Source: Bacteroidetes bacterium GWF2_38_335
Lineage (GTDB): Bacteria > Bacteroidota > Bacteroidia > Bacteroidales > GWF2-38-335
DNA: 64,000 bases
Direction of reading: 5' to 3'
Assembly: GCA_001769535.1 (NCBI GenBank)
Contig: MEOH01000018.1
Span: 62,001-126,000, forward strand
The notes under the pieces were generated by a model. That model ran no database searches and was not told where the DNA came from. It saw only the letters and a program-made list of their open reading frames with translations. Position 1 is the first letter of the stretch, and every line of letters begins with the position of its first letter. A program made the position numbers and the translations under genes. Shown one piece after another: positions 25,142 to 33,883 of this stretch.

Positions 25142-25861
25142 ATGCTGGAATATTTCCCCAAAACCCGAAACGAATTGCCCGAAGCATATCAGAAAATTTA
25201 TGCTGAACACTATAAGAAAAATCGCGAAGGCCAGACTTCTGCCTCGTCCATGTCTCAAAAACTGGAACGCTGGCTGCACCGTAAAGTTGCTGCAGATCTT
25301 AAGGGAAGAAACAATCTGGCCACACTCGAGATAGGCGCCGGAACCCTCAACCAGCTTAAATACGAAAACACCCGTCCATACGACATCATCGAACCGTTTT
25401 CTAAACTTTTTGCAGGGTCTGAGTTTCTTAACCGTATTAATGCAATTTACACAGATATTTCAGAAATCCCATCAGATAAAAAATATGACCGCATCACTTC
25501 CATCGCCACATTTGAGCACATCACAAACCTTCCCGAGGTGGTAGCCAAAACCTGCCTGCTGCTCAATGAAGGCGGGACCCTCAGAGTGTCTATTCCCAAC
25601 GAAGGAACCATTCTCTGGAAAATGGGGTGGAAATTTACCACCGGAATTGAATTTAAGCATAAATATGGTCTCGATTACGGGGTGCTTATGAGGTACGAGC
25701 ATGTAAATACCGCAAGGGAAATTGAAGAGGTTTTGAAATTTTTCTACTCAAAGGCAAAATGCTCATGCTTTGGAATCAGCCGCGGTTTGGCTCTTTACAG
25801 ATATTATGAGTGTTCGGCACCTAAAGTTTCTGTGGCAACTGACTGGCTGAAAAAAGTTTAA
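25142..25861 (+). CDS. Class I SAM-dependent methyltransferase
   Basis: 239 aa. Motif I is LEIGAGTLNQL (about 61-71), the acidic strand-2 residue is in DIIEP, and the later blocks are ITSIATFEHI and LLNEGGTLRVSIPNEG, typical of Methyltransf_11/23 small-molecule or sugar methyltransferases. No membrane segments. The C-terminal part carries CSCFG and a DYGVLMRYEHVN segment as in methyltransferases near surface-glycan genes, but this gene stands alone behind its own promoter. Substrate unknown. Confidence 0.85.
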   Translation: MLEYFPKTRNELPEAYQKIYAEHYKKNREGQTSASSMSQKLERWLHRKVAADLKGRNNLATLEIGAGTLNQLKYENTRPYDIIEPFSKLFAGSEFLNRINAIYTDISEIPSDKKYDRITSIATFEHITNLPEVVAKTCLLLNEGGTLRVSIPNEGTILWKMGWKFTTGIEFKHKYGLDYGVLMRYEHVNTAREIEEVLKFFYSKAKCSCFGISRGLALYRYYECSAPKVSVATDWLKKV

Positions 25862-25894
25862 TTACAGCGCTTTGATTTATTCTGGTTTTAAAGT

Positions 25895-26650
25895 TCAGCT
25901 ATTTCTAACATCCACCAAACGGGCCAGAATTGATACAGCAATTTCTTCGGGTGTTTCGCAGGCAATGGGAATGCCAATGGGCATGTCAATGGACTGAATC
26001 TGATCTTTGGTAAAACCAAAGTCCTTTTCCAGCAATGTGGCTGTTTTTTCAATTTTGCGTTTCGATCCGATCATCCCAAGATATTTATGCGGCAGGGATA
26101 AACATCCCGCCACTACTTTCAGGTCTGATTCGTGCAGATAAGTACAGACAACGATATAGGAATTTTGGTTAAAATCAATGCTTTTTATTGCTTCATCAAA
26201 AGGTTTTTCCACCATCGACACGTTTTTTTGCTCCCACGATTCGAAAATCCCCTTGCGATCATCGGCCACAGTAATACTAAAACCTGCAATGGCGGCCATC
26301 TTCGCCAGCGCCCCGGAAATATGTCCGGCCCCAAATATAACCAGTTGCGGAGGACAAACAAGAGGCTCAATATACACCGTCATTTTTCCGCCACATTGCA
26401 TTTCCAGATCTTTGGATAGCTGAAAAGTTTTGAGAGAATTTTCCCCTGTTTTCAATGCGTTCAAGGCCTCGGCAATTAGTTCTTTCTCGATATTTCCACC
26501 ACCAATAGTTCCGTCAATTCTGCCATCAGAATAAACCAGCATCTTTGAACCTGACTTGCGCGGAGTTGATCCTCCGGTTTCCACAACCAGACAAAGAACA
26601 GCCGGTTTTCTCTGTTCCATTGCTTCGTTTATTTTCTGAAAAAATTCCAT
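25895..26650 (-). CDS. XdhC-family molybdenum-hydroxylase maturation protein
   Basis: 251 aa with the XdhC N-terminal block (VVETGGSTPRKSGSKMLV, DGTIGGGNIEKE) and the C-terminal Rossmann block (VIFGAGHISGALAKMAAIAGF, then YLGMIGSKRK, MPIGIPIACETPEEIAVSI). XdhC proteins bind and sulfurate the molybdenum cofactor for xanthine-dehydrogenase-type enzymes. The HESDL motif stands where D-x2-x-L follows the usual CTRGH, here CTYLHESDL. It lies 39 bp after the OFA transporter gene on the same strand, so they are probably cotranscribed. No molybdoenzyme gene is in the window. Confidence 0.9.
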   Translation of the reverse strand: MEFFQKINEAMEQRKPAVLCLVVETGGSTPRKSGSKMLVYSDGRIDGTIGGGNIEKELIAEALNALKTGENSLKTFQLSKDLEMQCGGKMTVYIEPLVCPPQLVIFGAGHISGALAKMAAIAGFSITVADDRKGIFESWEQKNVSMVEKPFDEAIKSIDFNQNSYIVVCTYLHESDLKVVAGCLSLPHKYLGMIGSKRKIEKTATLLEKDFGFTKDQIQSIDMPIGIPIACETPEEIAVSILARLVDVRNS

Positions 26651-26689
26651 GTTAGTTTTAAGGATAATACCCCGGCATTAAAGCCAGGG

Positions 26690-27937
26690 TTAGTTCATAC
26701 TTTTTATCTCCAGCAGGATCAGCGTTAAAAACAGGCAAAAAGCAAGGCATGATCCGGCAATGACAAACGACAGTAAATGGTCGCCTGTGCTGGCCAGCAG
26801 CATCTGCGAAAGCCTGCTGAAAACAAATCCGCCCAAACCCCATGCAGTCATCAGAATGCCATAATTAACACCAAAATTTTTCATCCCCCAAAATCCTTTC
26901 ACGAACGAGGGAAACAATGACAAATTGGTTCCATAGTTAAACCCTATAAATGTGGCAAGCAGGACTATTGTTAAAGCCGGAGTGCTTTCGTCGAGTATTG
27001 CGTATGACAAAAACATCAGGAAACTTTGGAACAGAAGGATAATAAACAAAGTAGTTGATTTGGCAATTTTGTCGGATACAATTCCGGCAACCACCCTGCC
27101 CGATGCATTTCCAATGGCCATGATGGCCACAGCAATAAATGCCGATTCGCCCAGACTGGCTTTTGCCATACCCGAAATGTTGCCGATGATCATCAATCCG
27201 GCTCCCGAACCAATAAAAAAGATAACCCAGATAATATAAAACTTTGTTGTCCGAAGCATATCCTTAGCCTTGAAATCTTCTGAATTTCCTTCCGATTTCT
27301 TTTTCTTCCGCACTGATGTTTCAACAGGAACATATCCTGCGGGCGGATTTTTGAGAATAAATGCCAACCCGGTTACAATTACCAGAAATGAAATCCCTAA
27401 AATCATCATCGTCTGGGTAATTCCATATGATTTAATAAAAGTTGATGTAAGTGGCGCGATATAAACCGGGGCCAGACCAAATCCTGAAACTACGATGCCG
27501 GCAATCAGACCGGTTTTTGAAGAGGGAAACCATTTTAGGGCAGCCGGAGTGGTTGCCGAATAACCAAATCCGATACCCATACCGCCCAATAAGCCAAATC
27601 CCAACAACCAACCCCAGTAGCTTGTGGACAATGAGGCAATGATAAATCCCGTTCCCACCAATACTCCGCCAATTTTTGCGGTAAACGCCGGACCTTTTGT
27701 GTCCTGGATTCGTCCTGCAAAAACCATTGAAAATGCAAAAGCCAGAATACAAACAGCATAGGGATCGTTTAGCGAAGCCTCGTCCCAGCTGAAAGACCCG
27801 CTTCCTCCTGTTACAATTGACTGGTGAATAGCTTCTTTAAGCACACTCCATGCATACAGAATACCAAGCGCAAGGTTAATGGCTAATCCGGCAGAGGTGA
27901 CAGTCCATGCTTTGTTTTTTTGTTTAGGCTCATTCAT
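26690..27937 (-). CDS. OFA-family MFS transporter (oxalate/formate antiporter-like)
   Basis: 415 aa with about 12 membrane segments. The N terminus WTVTSAGLAINLALGILYAWSV and the following CILAFAFSMVFAGRIQDTKGP, GFGLLGGMGIGFGYSATTP and GLIAGIVVSGFGLAPVYIAPL blocks are hallmarks of the OFA family of the major facilitator superfamily. Members move oxalate, formate, lactate or other monocarboxylates; the substrate here is not visible. Probably first gene of a two-gene operon with xdhC. Confidence 0.9.
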   Translation of the reverse strand: MNEPKQKNKAWTVTSAGLAINLALGILYAWSVLKEAIHQSIVTGGSGSFSWDEASLNDPYAVCILAFAFSMVFAGRIQDTKGPAFTAKIGGVLVGTGFIIASLSTSYWGWLLGFGLLGGMGIGFGYSATTPAALKWFPSSKTGLIAGIVVSGFGLAPVYIAPLTSTFIKSYGITQTMMILGISFLVIVTGLAFILKNPPAGYVPVETSVRKKKKSEGNSEDFKAKDMLRTTKFYIIWVIFFIGSGAGLMIIGNISGMAKASLGESAFIAVAIMAIGNASGRVVAGIVSDKIAKSTTLFIILLFQSFLMFLSYAILDESTPALTIVLLATFIGFNYGTNLSLFPSFVKGFWGMKNFGVNYGILMTAWGLGGFVFSRLSQMLLASTGDHLLSFVIAGSCLAFCLFLTLILLEIKSMN

Positions 27938-28466
27938 TTTTTCAAATTTTAATTATGGGGCAGATTAATATCCGGAACACACAAACAGAAATCACAAACT
28001 GATTCTTTTCGTTTGCCGGATTGATTTTCCAACAATAACATCACATCGTAAATTTGTATCAGTCCGGCGGGTAGAATGTCAGTTAATTTTGGTTCACAGA
28101 ACCTGTCTAAAAGTAAGTATTTTCAATATGCACCAACCAAAACCTTTCTGTGTTTTTGAGCAGAACAAACAGGATTTTGTTTATGACCATGTTTTCAGAA
28201 GCAAATTGTGATCAATCCACTGTAAAAATCCCATCAGAATTATACTTGCGCTGCATAAGGAACTTCCCCCCTTCATGCCGCGGAGTATTAGACTCATTTA
28301 CCCCGGCAAATTCATTTGTCGAGGGTTGTTCAACAAAAATTTTTGATGCGTTTTCAACTTTCAAAAATTTAGTTTCACGAATAAAGATTTCATGATTCTT
28401 TTTTGCCGTTCCGATTCTTCTCATTATTTTTATGGATTATGAATTTAATCAAAAACAATCAATAAT
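27938..28466. other. Divergent promoter region with a dispersed repeat
   Basis: About 530 bases between the OFA transporter and pgk genes. Contains copy 3 of the dispersed palindromic element (28281-28382). I find no gene in it; the remaining sequence is unremarkable. Confidence 0.65.
28281..28382. repeat. Dispersed palindromic element, copy 3
   Basis: Full-length copy (CGGAGTATTA to TTTCACGAAT), same orientation as copies at 12782 and 22929, 85 bp upstream of the pgk start. Both internal inverted repeats are present, with small changes in the first. Confidence 0.9.
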
Positions 28467-29768
28467 ATGCTTCAAACAAATGATATTCCTGTAATACAGG
28501 ATGCCGATCTGAGAGGAAAAATTGTTCTCGTACGTGTGGACCACAACGTGGTGAAAAAAGGTATTATTCACGACCCGTACCGCATAGATGCCACCATTGG
28601 CACTTTGTATCATATAAATGCAAAAGGAGGAAAAATCATTCTGATGACCCACGTAGGCCGTCCAAAAGATAAAAAATCAGGCAATATTGACATCAGTTTT
28701 GAATCAAGCATTCAACCCATAGTTGATTATCTGCAAAGCAAATTGCACATCACCATAAAAGTACCAGAGTTCTATCAGCATGAAAAAAAGGGTTACATCG
28801 GAATAGAAACTTCGGTAAACCACCTGATCAGGGAACTCAGAGAAGATAAAATTGATGCCGTATATCTTCCCAACACCCGCTGGTTCCAGGGCGAAGAAGG
28901 CAATGCCGAGGAGGCCGACAGGTTTGCACATCAGCTGGCCGGATTGGCAGATATTTACGTTAACGATGCATTCGGATCGTGGCAGGCACACGCCTCAACC
29001 GTGGGTGTTGCCAAATATCTTCCTTCTTATGCCGGTTACCTCATGCAAAAAGAACTTGCCAACCTTGAAAGGATATATAGTCCGCAATCGCCGTTCATCG
29101 CCGTAGTGGCCGGATCAAAATTCGACACCAAAATCGATTCGCTCTACACCCTGCTAAAACAGTCCGATTACCTGATTCTGGGAGGAGTTATTTATAATGC
29201 CTATTTATGCGCCAAATATGGGTTTAAAATAAAAGGGATTTCTGATGAAGATATGGAGCATGCAAAAAAATTCGTAAAATTTGCATCCCAGTATAAAGGC
29301 AAACTGATCGAACTTCCATACATTGTCGAATCAGATACCCTTGAAGGAAAAATCAACGGAAAAAACAGGATTCATAATATTTACAAACTGCCGGCAGGAA
29401 AAGAACTGAATTACGTTCTGGATGTGGCAGCAGAATCATTTAAAGAAGAGGGTGTTCTTGAGGTGTTCCACAACGCAAAAACCATTTTCGTAAATGCCGT
29501 AATGGGATTCACTCCGCATTTTAACGAAGGAACCATCGCCCTTGATGAGCTCATTGACTCGAACCGCGAAGCCATCAAACTTTATGGCGGCGGTGATACC
29601 ATGCAGGAACTGAAACGCTTGCTGCCCGGATTGTACATTGTTGCCCTCGACAGCCCGAAATACTACATTTTCACCGGCGGTGGCGCCGTTTTGAAAGCCA
29701 TTCAGGAAGGCACATTCAAAGGACTTGAGCCCGTTAAAGCGCTGATTAAAAATCGGGGGAAGAAATAG
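28467..29768 (+). CDS. pgk: Divergent phosphoglycerate kinase family protein
   Basis: 433 aa, slightly longer than usual PGK (about 395-420). PGK blocks are recognisable but altered: RVDHNVV for RVDFNVP, THVGRPKDKK for SHLGRP, LPNTRWFQGEEGN for LENLRF-x-GEE-N, YVNDAFGSWQAHAST for FVNDAFGTAHRAHAST, AGSKFDTKI for GGAKVSDKI, GGGDTMQEL and FTGGGAVLKAI. The enzyme makes ATP and 3-phosphoglycerate from 1,3-bisphosphoglycerate. So many changes from the consensus suggest an atypical clade or a second copy with a special role. The catalytic Arg in the RVD and the GGGD nucleotide motif remain. Confidence 0.85.
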   Translation: MLQTNDIPVIQDADLRGKIVLVRVDHNVVKKGIIHDPYRIDATIGTLYHINAKGGKIILMTHVGRPKDKKSGNIDISFESSIQPIVDYLQSKLHITIKVPEFYQHEKKGYIGIETSVNHLIRELREDKIDAVYLPNTRWFQGEEGNAEEADRFAHQLAGLADIYVNDAFGSWQAHASTVGVAKYLPSYAGYLMQKELANLERIYSPQSPFIAVVAGSKFDTKIDSLYTLLKQSDYLILGGVIYNAYLCAKYGFKIKGISDEDMEHAKKFVKFASQYKGKLIELPYIVESDTLEGKINGKNRIHNIYKLPAGKELNYVLDVAAESFKEEGVLEVFHNAKTIFVNAVMGFTPHFNEGTIALDELIDSNREAIKLYGGGDTMQELKRLLPGLYIVALDSPKYYIFTGGGAVLKAIQEGTFKGLEPVKALIKNRGKK

Positions 29769-29820
29769 GTTCCGGGTTTCGGGTTCCGGGTTTCGGGTTT
29801 GGTATAAATAAACAATTAAT

Positions 29821-30353
29821 ATGACTATTCGTAAATTTGAAGATCTTGAAATATGGCAAGACGCCCGACTTTATTGCAAAAGAATATTTGAATTGACCTG
29901 CAATCCTGGTTTTATCAATGATTTTAAATCAGTGAGACTATAATTTCAGGAACGATAGTGAGCTGAAATTATCTAGTCGAACTGATCCCGAGTGAAGCCG
30001 AGGGATCTCTCATGTTTTATTTGCTTTGCTGAGCTCGTAAAATCGGGTCCTCGTCTGCTTGCAGCGGGGTAGTTCGTTTTCGTGATCAAATAAGATCTTC
30101 ATCTGGTTCTATTATGGATAATATTGCAGAAGGATTTGAAAGAGAGGGAAACAAAGAGTTTGTGCAGTTTTTGACTATTGCAAAAGGTTCCCTGGGAGAA
30201 TCCCGATCACAATTATACAGAGCCTTTGACTATAAATATATCTTTCAAGCTGAACTTGATGAGATGCTTATGAATTCTGAATTATTGGGCAAGAAAATAG
30301 GCCGTTTTATCCATTATTTAAAAAACAGCTCTTATAATAATAAATTTAAATAA
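29821..30353 (+). pseudogene. Broken four-helix-bundle (S23-type) protein gene
   Basis: The first part reads MTIRKFEDLEIWQDAR and goes to NDFK at 29928; the second part resumes in phase with FRDQI at 30078 and continues through [22 protein letters not shown] to the stop at 30353. The intact relative at 39940-40326 has these parts joined as NDFRFRDQI. The 149 bp in between bring in stops, so no full product can be made. S23 proteins are small helical bundles related to those encoded in 23S rRNA intervening sequences; their role is unknown. Confidence 0.9.
29929..30077. mobile_element. 149-bp insertion in the S23 gene, MITE-like
   Basis: Defined by comparison with the intact copy at 39940. It contains a perfect 10-bp inverted repeat ATAATTTCAG / CTGAAATTAT (29940-29949 and 29963-29972) and GATCCC / GGGATC (29984-29989 and 30002-30007) around GAGTGAAGCCGA. 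No coding capacity. A target duplication cannot be identified with confidence. Confidence 0.8.
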
Positions 30354-30448
30354 TCAAAAACCAGAAACCAGAAACCACCCAAAAAAAAACAAAAAAATTT
30401 TGTTGCCTGAAAAATATTGAGTATTTTTACTACTCAAAATCCATCGAG

Positions 30449-30949
30449 ATGGAAGGCAAGAAAAAATGGTTTGCTTTGTACACCCGACCCAGGTTCGAAA
30501 AGAAAGCTTTCGATGATCTGGTAAAAAACGGGTTTGAGGCATATCTTCCGCTTTATAAAACATTAAGGGTATGGAGCGACAGAAAAAAAATGGTTGAGGC
30601 TCCCCTCTTTTCTTCCTATTGTTTTGTCAGAATAGATCCAAAATTTTATCTCGAACCGCTGAAAGCCTATGGCGTAGTCAAGTACGTTTGGTTTGACGGC
30701 AAACCTGTTCCTGTCCCCGAAAAAGAAATTGATTCTGTTAAAATCCTCTGCGGCAGTATGCTGCCACTGGAATATGCTTCGCTTGACCTTGAACCGGGTC
30801 AGAAAATCAGAATCAACCATGGTGTTTTAAAAGGACTTGAAGGAGAATACATCGAAAAGGCCGGGAAAAACAAAATTCTGGTACGCGTAAACTCCATCAG
30901 TCACGCCTTGATGGTGACTATTGATCCGGCTTATTTATCCGGACAATAG
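30449..30949 (+). CDS. UpxY/RfaH-like NusG-family transcription antiterminator
   Basis: 166 aa. The N-terminal NGN domain (WFALYTRPRFEKKAFDDLVK, YLPLYKTLRVWSDRKK, PLFSSYCFVRID) binds RNA polymerase, and a C-terminal KOW domain (EPGQKIRINHGVLKGLEGEYI) completes the fold. Such specialised NusG paralogues stand at the start of Bacteroidota capsule and O-antigen operons and let polymerase read through them. Here the polysaccharide genes start 10 kb downstream, after several accessory cassettes, so it may still serve that operon or be left over from an older arrangement. Confidence 0.92.
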   Translation: MEGKKKWFALYTRPRFEKKAFDDLVKNGFEAYLPLYKTLRVWSDRKKMVEAPLFSSYCFVRIDPKFYLEPLKAYGVVKYVWFDGKPVPVPEKEIDSVKILCGSMLPLEYASLDLEPGQKIRINHGVLKGLEGEYIEKAGKNKILVRVNSISHALMVTIDPAYLSGQ

Positions 30950-31026
30950 TATTATATTTGAATGAAAATAGTTTTTTGTGGTCACGGAAAACAGTATGTG
31001 ACTCACGAGACTTTGTATTGCTGATA

Positions 31027-31350
31027 ATGAGGAAAAATCAAACTAAAAAATCCAATCCTGCATTAGATAAATTATCAAACCATTTGTTTTGGGATACAGA
31101 CAGAGCCACTTTTGATCCTGAAAAAAACAAAAAATGGCTGATAAACAGAGTAATGCAATATGGTCTTTTTAATGACTGGCTTGTTATATACAATTATTAT
31201 GGATTGGATGAAATTGTTGAAATTGCTGTTACAATAAAATCTCTGGACAAGAAAGCAGCCAGCTTTTTATCTTGTGTTTCAGATACTCCAAGAAATAAAT
31301 TTCTATGCTTCAATACAAAACAATCAGCAACGAAACACTGGGACTTCTGA
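31027..31350 (+). CDS. DUF6922-type protein, putative antitoxin of AbiEii pair 1
   Basis: 107 aa from ATG 31027, where family-like sequence starts (earlier in-frame starts lack it). The core is LSNHLFWDTDRATFDPEKN, WLINRVMQYGLFNDWLVIYN, YGLDEIVEIAVTIKSLD, then FLSCVSDTPRNKFLCF, as in the DUF6922 proteins that stand before AbiEii-type nucleotidyltransferases in Bacteroidota. It overlaps the next gene by 46 bp. An antitoxin role is inferred from that pairing. Confidence 0.8.
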   Translation: MRKNQTKKSNPALDKLSNHLFWDTDRATFDPEKNKKWLINRVMQYGLFNDWLVIYNYYGLDEIVEIAVTIKSLDKKAASFLSCVSDTPRNKFLCFNTKQSATKHWDF

Positions 31351-31943
31351 TTGCCCTGCAAAAAACACAATCGCTAAATGATGCTCTATTGGCAGGGGGC
31401 ACAGCTTTGGCACTACAGCTTGGGCACAGAAAATCAATTGATCTGGATTTTTTTGGTAAAATTGATGCAGATGAGATTTTTCTCAGGAGTGAATTTAGCA
31501 AAGTAGGTACGCTTATAACATTGAATGTCAATAAAAACATCAAGTCATATCTAATTGGTGGAATTAAAGTAGATATTGTTAATTATCCATACCCATGGAT
31601 TTATCCTCCATTAATTGTTGATTCGCTTAAACTGGCTCAGATTCCTGATATTGCGGCGATGAAACTTGCGGCAATTTGCAACAGAGGATCAAAAAAAGAT
31701 TTTTTCGATCTCGCTGCTTTGCTTGATATTTATTCCCTAAATCAATTGCTTGATTTTTATAAGCAGAAATTTCATGACGGCTCTGATTTTTTAGTTTTAA
31801 GAAGTTTAACATGGTTTGAAGATGCAGAATCTGAAAACAATCCCGAATTGATAAAAAAAATTACCTGGAAGAAGGTAAAAGAAAAAATAAGTGCCGCTTT
31901 AAGATCCTATATTAAAGAATCCGGCTTGAAAAATAATAGCTGA
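31305..31943 (+). CDS. AbiEii/AbiGii-type nucleotidyltransferase toxin, pair 1
   Basis: 212 aa. LLAGGTALALQLGHRKS followed by DLDFF forms the nucleotidyltransferase core (GG-T-A-L and D-x-D), and the later RGSKKDFFDLAALL block is typical of the AbiEii family. AbiEii proteins are the toxins of type IV-like toxin-antitoxin systems and block growth on phage infection. It lies in the accessory stretch behind the UpxY gene and is followed by two CCCGAT / ATCGGG palindromes at 31951-32000. Confidence 0.88.
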   Translation: MLQYKTISNETLGLLIALQKTQSLNDALLAGGTALALQLGHRKSIDLDFFGKIDADEIFLRSEFSKVGTLITLNVNKNIKSYLIGGIKVDIVNYPYPWIYPPLIVDSLKLAQIPDIAAMKLAAICNRGSKKDFFDLAALLDIYSLNQLLDFYKQKFHDGSDFLVLRSLTWFEDAESENNPELIKKITWKKVKEKISAALRSYIKESGLKNNS

Positions 31944-31950
31944 TTTATAC

Positions 31951-32000
31951 TCCCGATAGAAGCCATCGGGATAACATCTGACTCCCGATAGCTATCGGGA
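31951..32000. repeat. CCCGATAGCTATCGGG palindromes
   Basis: Two adjacent palindromes: CCCGAT / ATCGGG with a 7-base loop at 31952-31970, and the perfect TCCCGATAGCTATCGGGA at 31983-32000. The latter recurs at 39484-39501. Confidence 0.85.
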
Positions 32001-32023
32001 TGACCTCTGACCTCTGACATATA

Positions 32024-32557
32024 ATGCTCGACACCTTAGTAACCTCCAAAACCCGCATCAAACTCCTGCTGAAATTCTTTCTGAATGCTCAGTCGTCGGC
32101 CTATTTGCGCAGTCTGGAAGCTGAATTTGGCGAGTCGACCAACGCCATACGCGTGGAGCTTAACAGGTTTGAAAAAGCGGGGTTACTGGAATCTTTCTCC
32201 GAACGGAACAAAAAAATGTTTAAGGCAAACACCAATCATCCGGTTTTTAAGGAAATTCAAAGCATGCTGCTGAAATTTATCGGAATAGACCAGATTCTTG
32301 ATAAAATAATTAACCGCCTTGGCGATATCAACAAAGTTTTTATTACCGGCGATTTTGCAATGGGAAAAGACAGCGGCCAAATAGATCTGGTGATAGTTTC
32401 TGAAAAAACAGATACCGAATACCTCAATCATCTTATCGGAAAAACCGAGCCGCTGATTAAAAGAAAAATCCTTTATCAGATACTAGATCAGGTTCAGTTT
32501 GTAAACAAATTCCCCGCAAAAAACCAGAAAAACCTTCTGCTTATTTTTTCAAAGTAA
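32024..32557 (+). CDS. Winged-helix regulator with degenerate nucleotidyltransferase-like domain
   Basis: 177 aa. Residues 1-75 form an ArsR-like winged helix (TSKTRIKLLLKFFLNAQSSA, LEAEFGESTNAIRVELNRFEKAGLL). Residues 95-177 read like an inactive MNT-type nucleotidyltransferase: VFITGDFAMGKDSGQIDLVIVSE, where the usual GSxA-x-G becomes GDFAMG and D-x-D is replaced. Proteins of this shape commonly stand near Bacteroidota polysaccharide loci and are probably regulators. The role is inferred. Confidence 0.75.
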   Translation: MLDTLVTSKTRIKLLLKFFLNAQSSAYLRSLEAEFGESTNAIRVELNRFEKAGLLESFSERNKKMFKANTNHPVFKEIQSMLLKFIGIDQILDKIINRLGDINKVFITGDFAMGKDSGQIDLVIVSEKTDTEYLNHLIGKTEPLIKRKILYQILDQVQFVNKFPAKNQKNLLLIFSK

Positions 32558-32587
32558 CTTAATAAATCTTAAAAACAGCTAATAACT

Positions 32588-33883
32588 ATGACAGGAAACA
32601 TGCAAATGGACAGCCTGGTCTTCGGACTCATAAGCGCTGCCTCACTACCCCTTGGTGCAGCTGTTGCCATGTTTTGGACTCCCAAACGAAAGATGGCCGC
32701 AGCCATGATGGCTTTTGGTGGCGGAGCACTGCTCGCCGCACTCACCATTGATCTGGTAGCCGAATCGGTAACCAAAGGTGAGTTTTATTACGTGGCGGCG
32801 GGATGTATCATCGGCGGTATTCTTTATGAAGTCCTCAACAGCATCCTCAACTCACAGGGTGGCTTCCTCAGAAAAAGATCAACCACCATCACCCATTTTA
32901 AAAAGAAAAAAAACAAAGAGTTCAAAATTCTTTTTCAGAAAATTGGTCAGGTCCGCTTCATACGCCATATACCCAAAAATGAACTGCATAAAATTGTGCC
33001 TTTTATCCATAAAATAGATTTTGAAAAGGGAGAAAAAATATTCTCCAAAGGAGAACCTGGTGATGAAATGTTTGTGGTTGAATCTGGAAAGATTGACATC
33101 GTCAGTCCCGACGGAAAGATTGTCCGCTCACTCAATAAAAACAGTGCCTACGGCGAAATTAAGGTTCTTAAGTCTGAAGACCACACCGACGATGCCATTG
33201 CAACAGAAAAATCTGTTGTATGGATGCTCCATAAACACGATCTGGAAAATGTGGCACAACACTCCCCCGCTATTGCCGAAGCCATGGAACATTATCTTAA
33301 TATCCATATAGATGCTCCCGAACACCTTGATGAAGAAGAACACCAGCAAGAATCATGGGTCGAAGGTGCTTTGGACAACACCCATGCGCATGGCGACGCA
33401 AAACATGAGGAGAAAAAACACGGAAATGCAGCCATGGCCATCTGGTTGGGAATATTGCTCGACGGCATCCCCGAATCGTTTGTGATCGGTGCAAGCTTTC
33501 TGGTTACCCAGCAGCATGCCGGGACTGAAGCAGCCGCAGGATTAAGCTTGTCGCTTTTGGCAGGATTGTTCCTCTCCAACTTCCCCGAAGCTTTAAGCAG
33601 CTCCGTAGGGATGCGCGAGAACAAATACAGCAAATTTAAAATCATGTTGATGTGGTCCTCATTGATGATCATAACCGGCCTGGGCGCCCTGGCTGGAAAT
33701 ATTATTCTTGACGGCGCCAGCGCAGAGGTCTTCCCGCTAATCCAGGGAATGGCAGCCGGAGCAATGCTCACCATGATCGCCGAAACCATGCTCCCGGAGG
33801 CATACGAAAAAGGCGGCTCGGTAGTCGGACTGTCAACACTCGCAGGATTTTTAATGGCTATATTCTTTAAGGAAATTGGGTAG
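32588..33883 (+). CDS. ZIP-type metal transporter with inserted cNMP-binding-like domain
   Basis: 431 aa. Residues 8-90 hold three membrane segments (AFGGGALLAALTIDLVAES). Residues about 120-238 form a cyclic-nucleotide-binding-domain fold: FSKGEPGDEMFVVESG and YGEIKVL, but the phosphate-binding-cassette Arg is not seen (LKSEDHTDDAIATE). A His-rich loop (THAHGDAKHEEKKHG, about 265-279) follows, then ZIP helices with the metal motif LLDGIPESFVIGAS (290-303) and FPEALSSS. ZIP proteins import Zn, Fe or Mn. The insertion in the long third-to-fourth helix loop is unusual and could gate transport. It starts 30 bp after the regulator gene and may be cotranscribed. Confidence 0.82.
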   Translation: MTGNMQMDSLVFGLISAASLPLGAAVAMFWTPKRKMAAAMMAFGGGALLAALTIDLVAESVTKGEFYYVAAGCIIGGILYEVLNSILNSQGGFLRKRSTTITHFKKKKNKEFKILFQKIGQVRFIRHIPKNELHKIVPFIHKIDFEKGEKIFSKGEPGDEMFVVESGKIDIVSPDGKIVRSLNKNSAYGEIKVLKSEDHTDDAIATEKSVVWMLHKHDLENVAQHSPAIAEAMEHYLNIHIDAPEHLDEEEHQQESWVEGALDNTHAHGDAKHEEKKHGNAAMAIWLGILLDGIPESFVIGASFLVTQQHAGTEAAAGLSLSLLAGLFLSNFPEALSSSVGMRENKYSKFKIMLMWSSLMIITGLGALAGNIILDGASAEVFPLIQGMAAGAMLTMIAETMLPEAYEKGGSVVGLSTLAGFLMAIFFKEIG

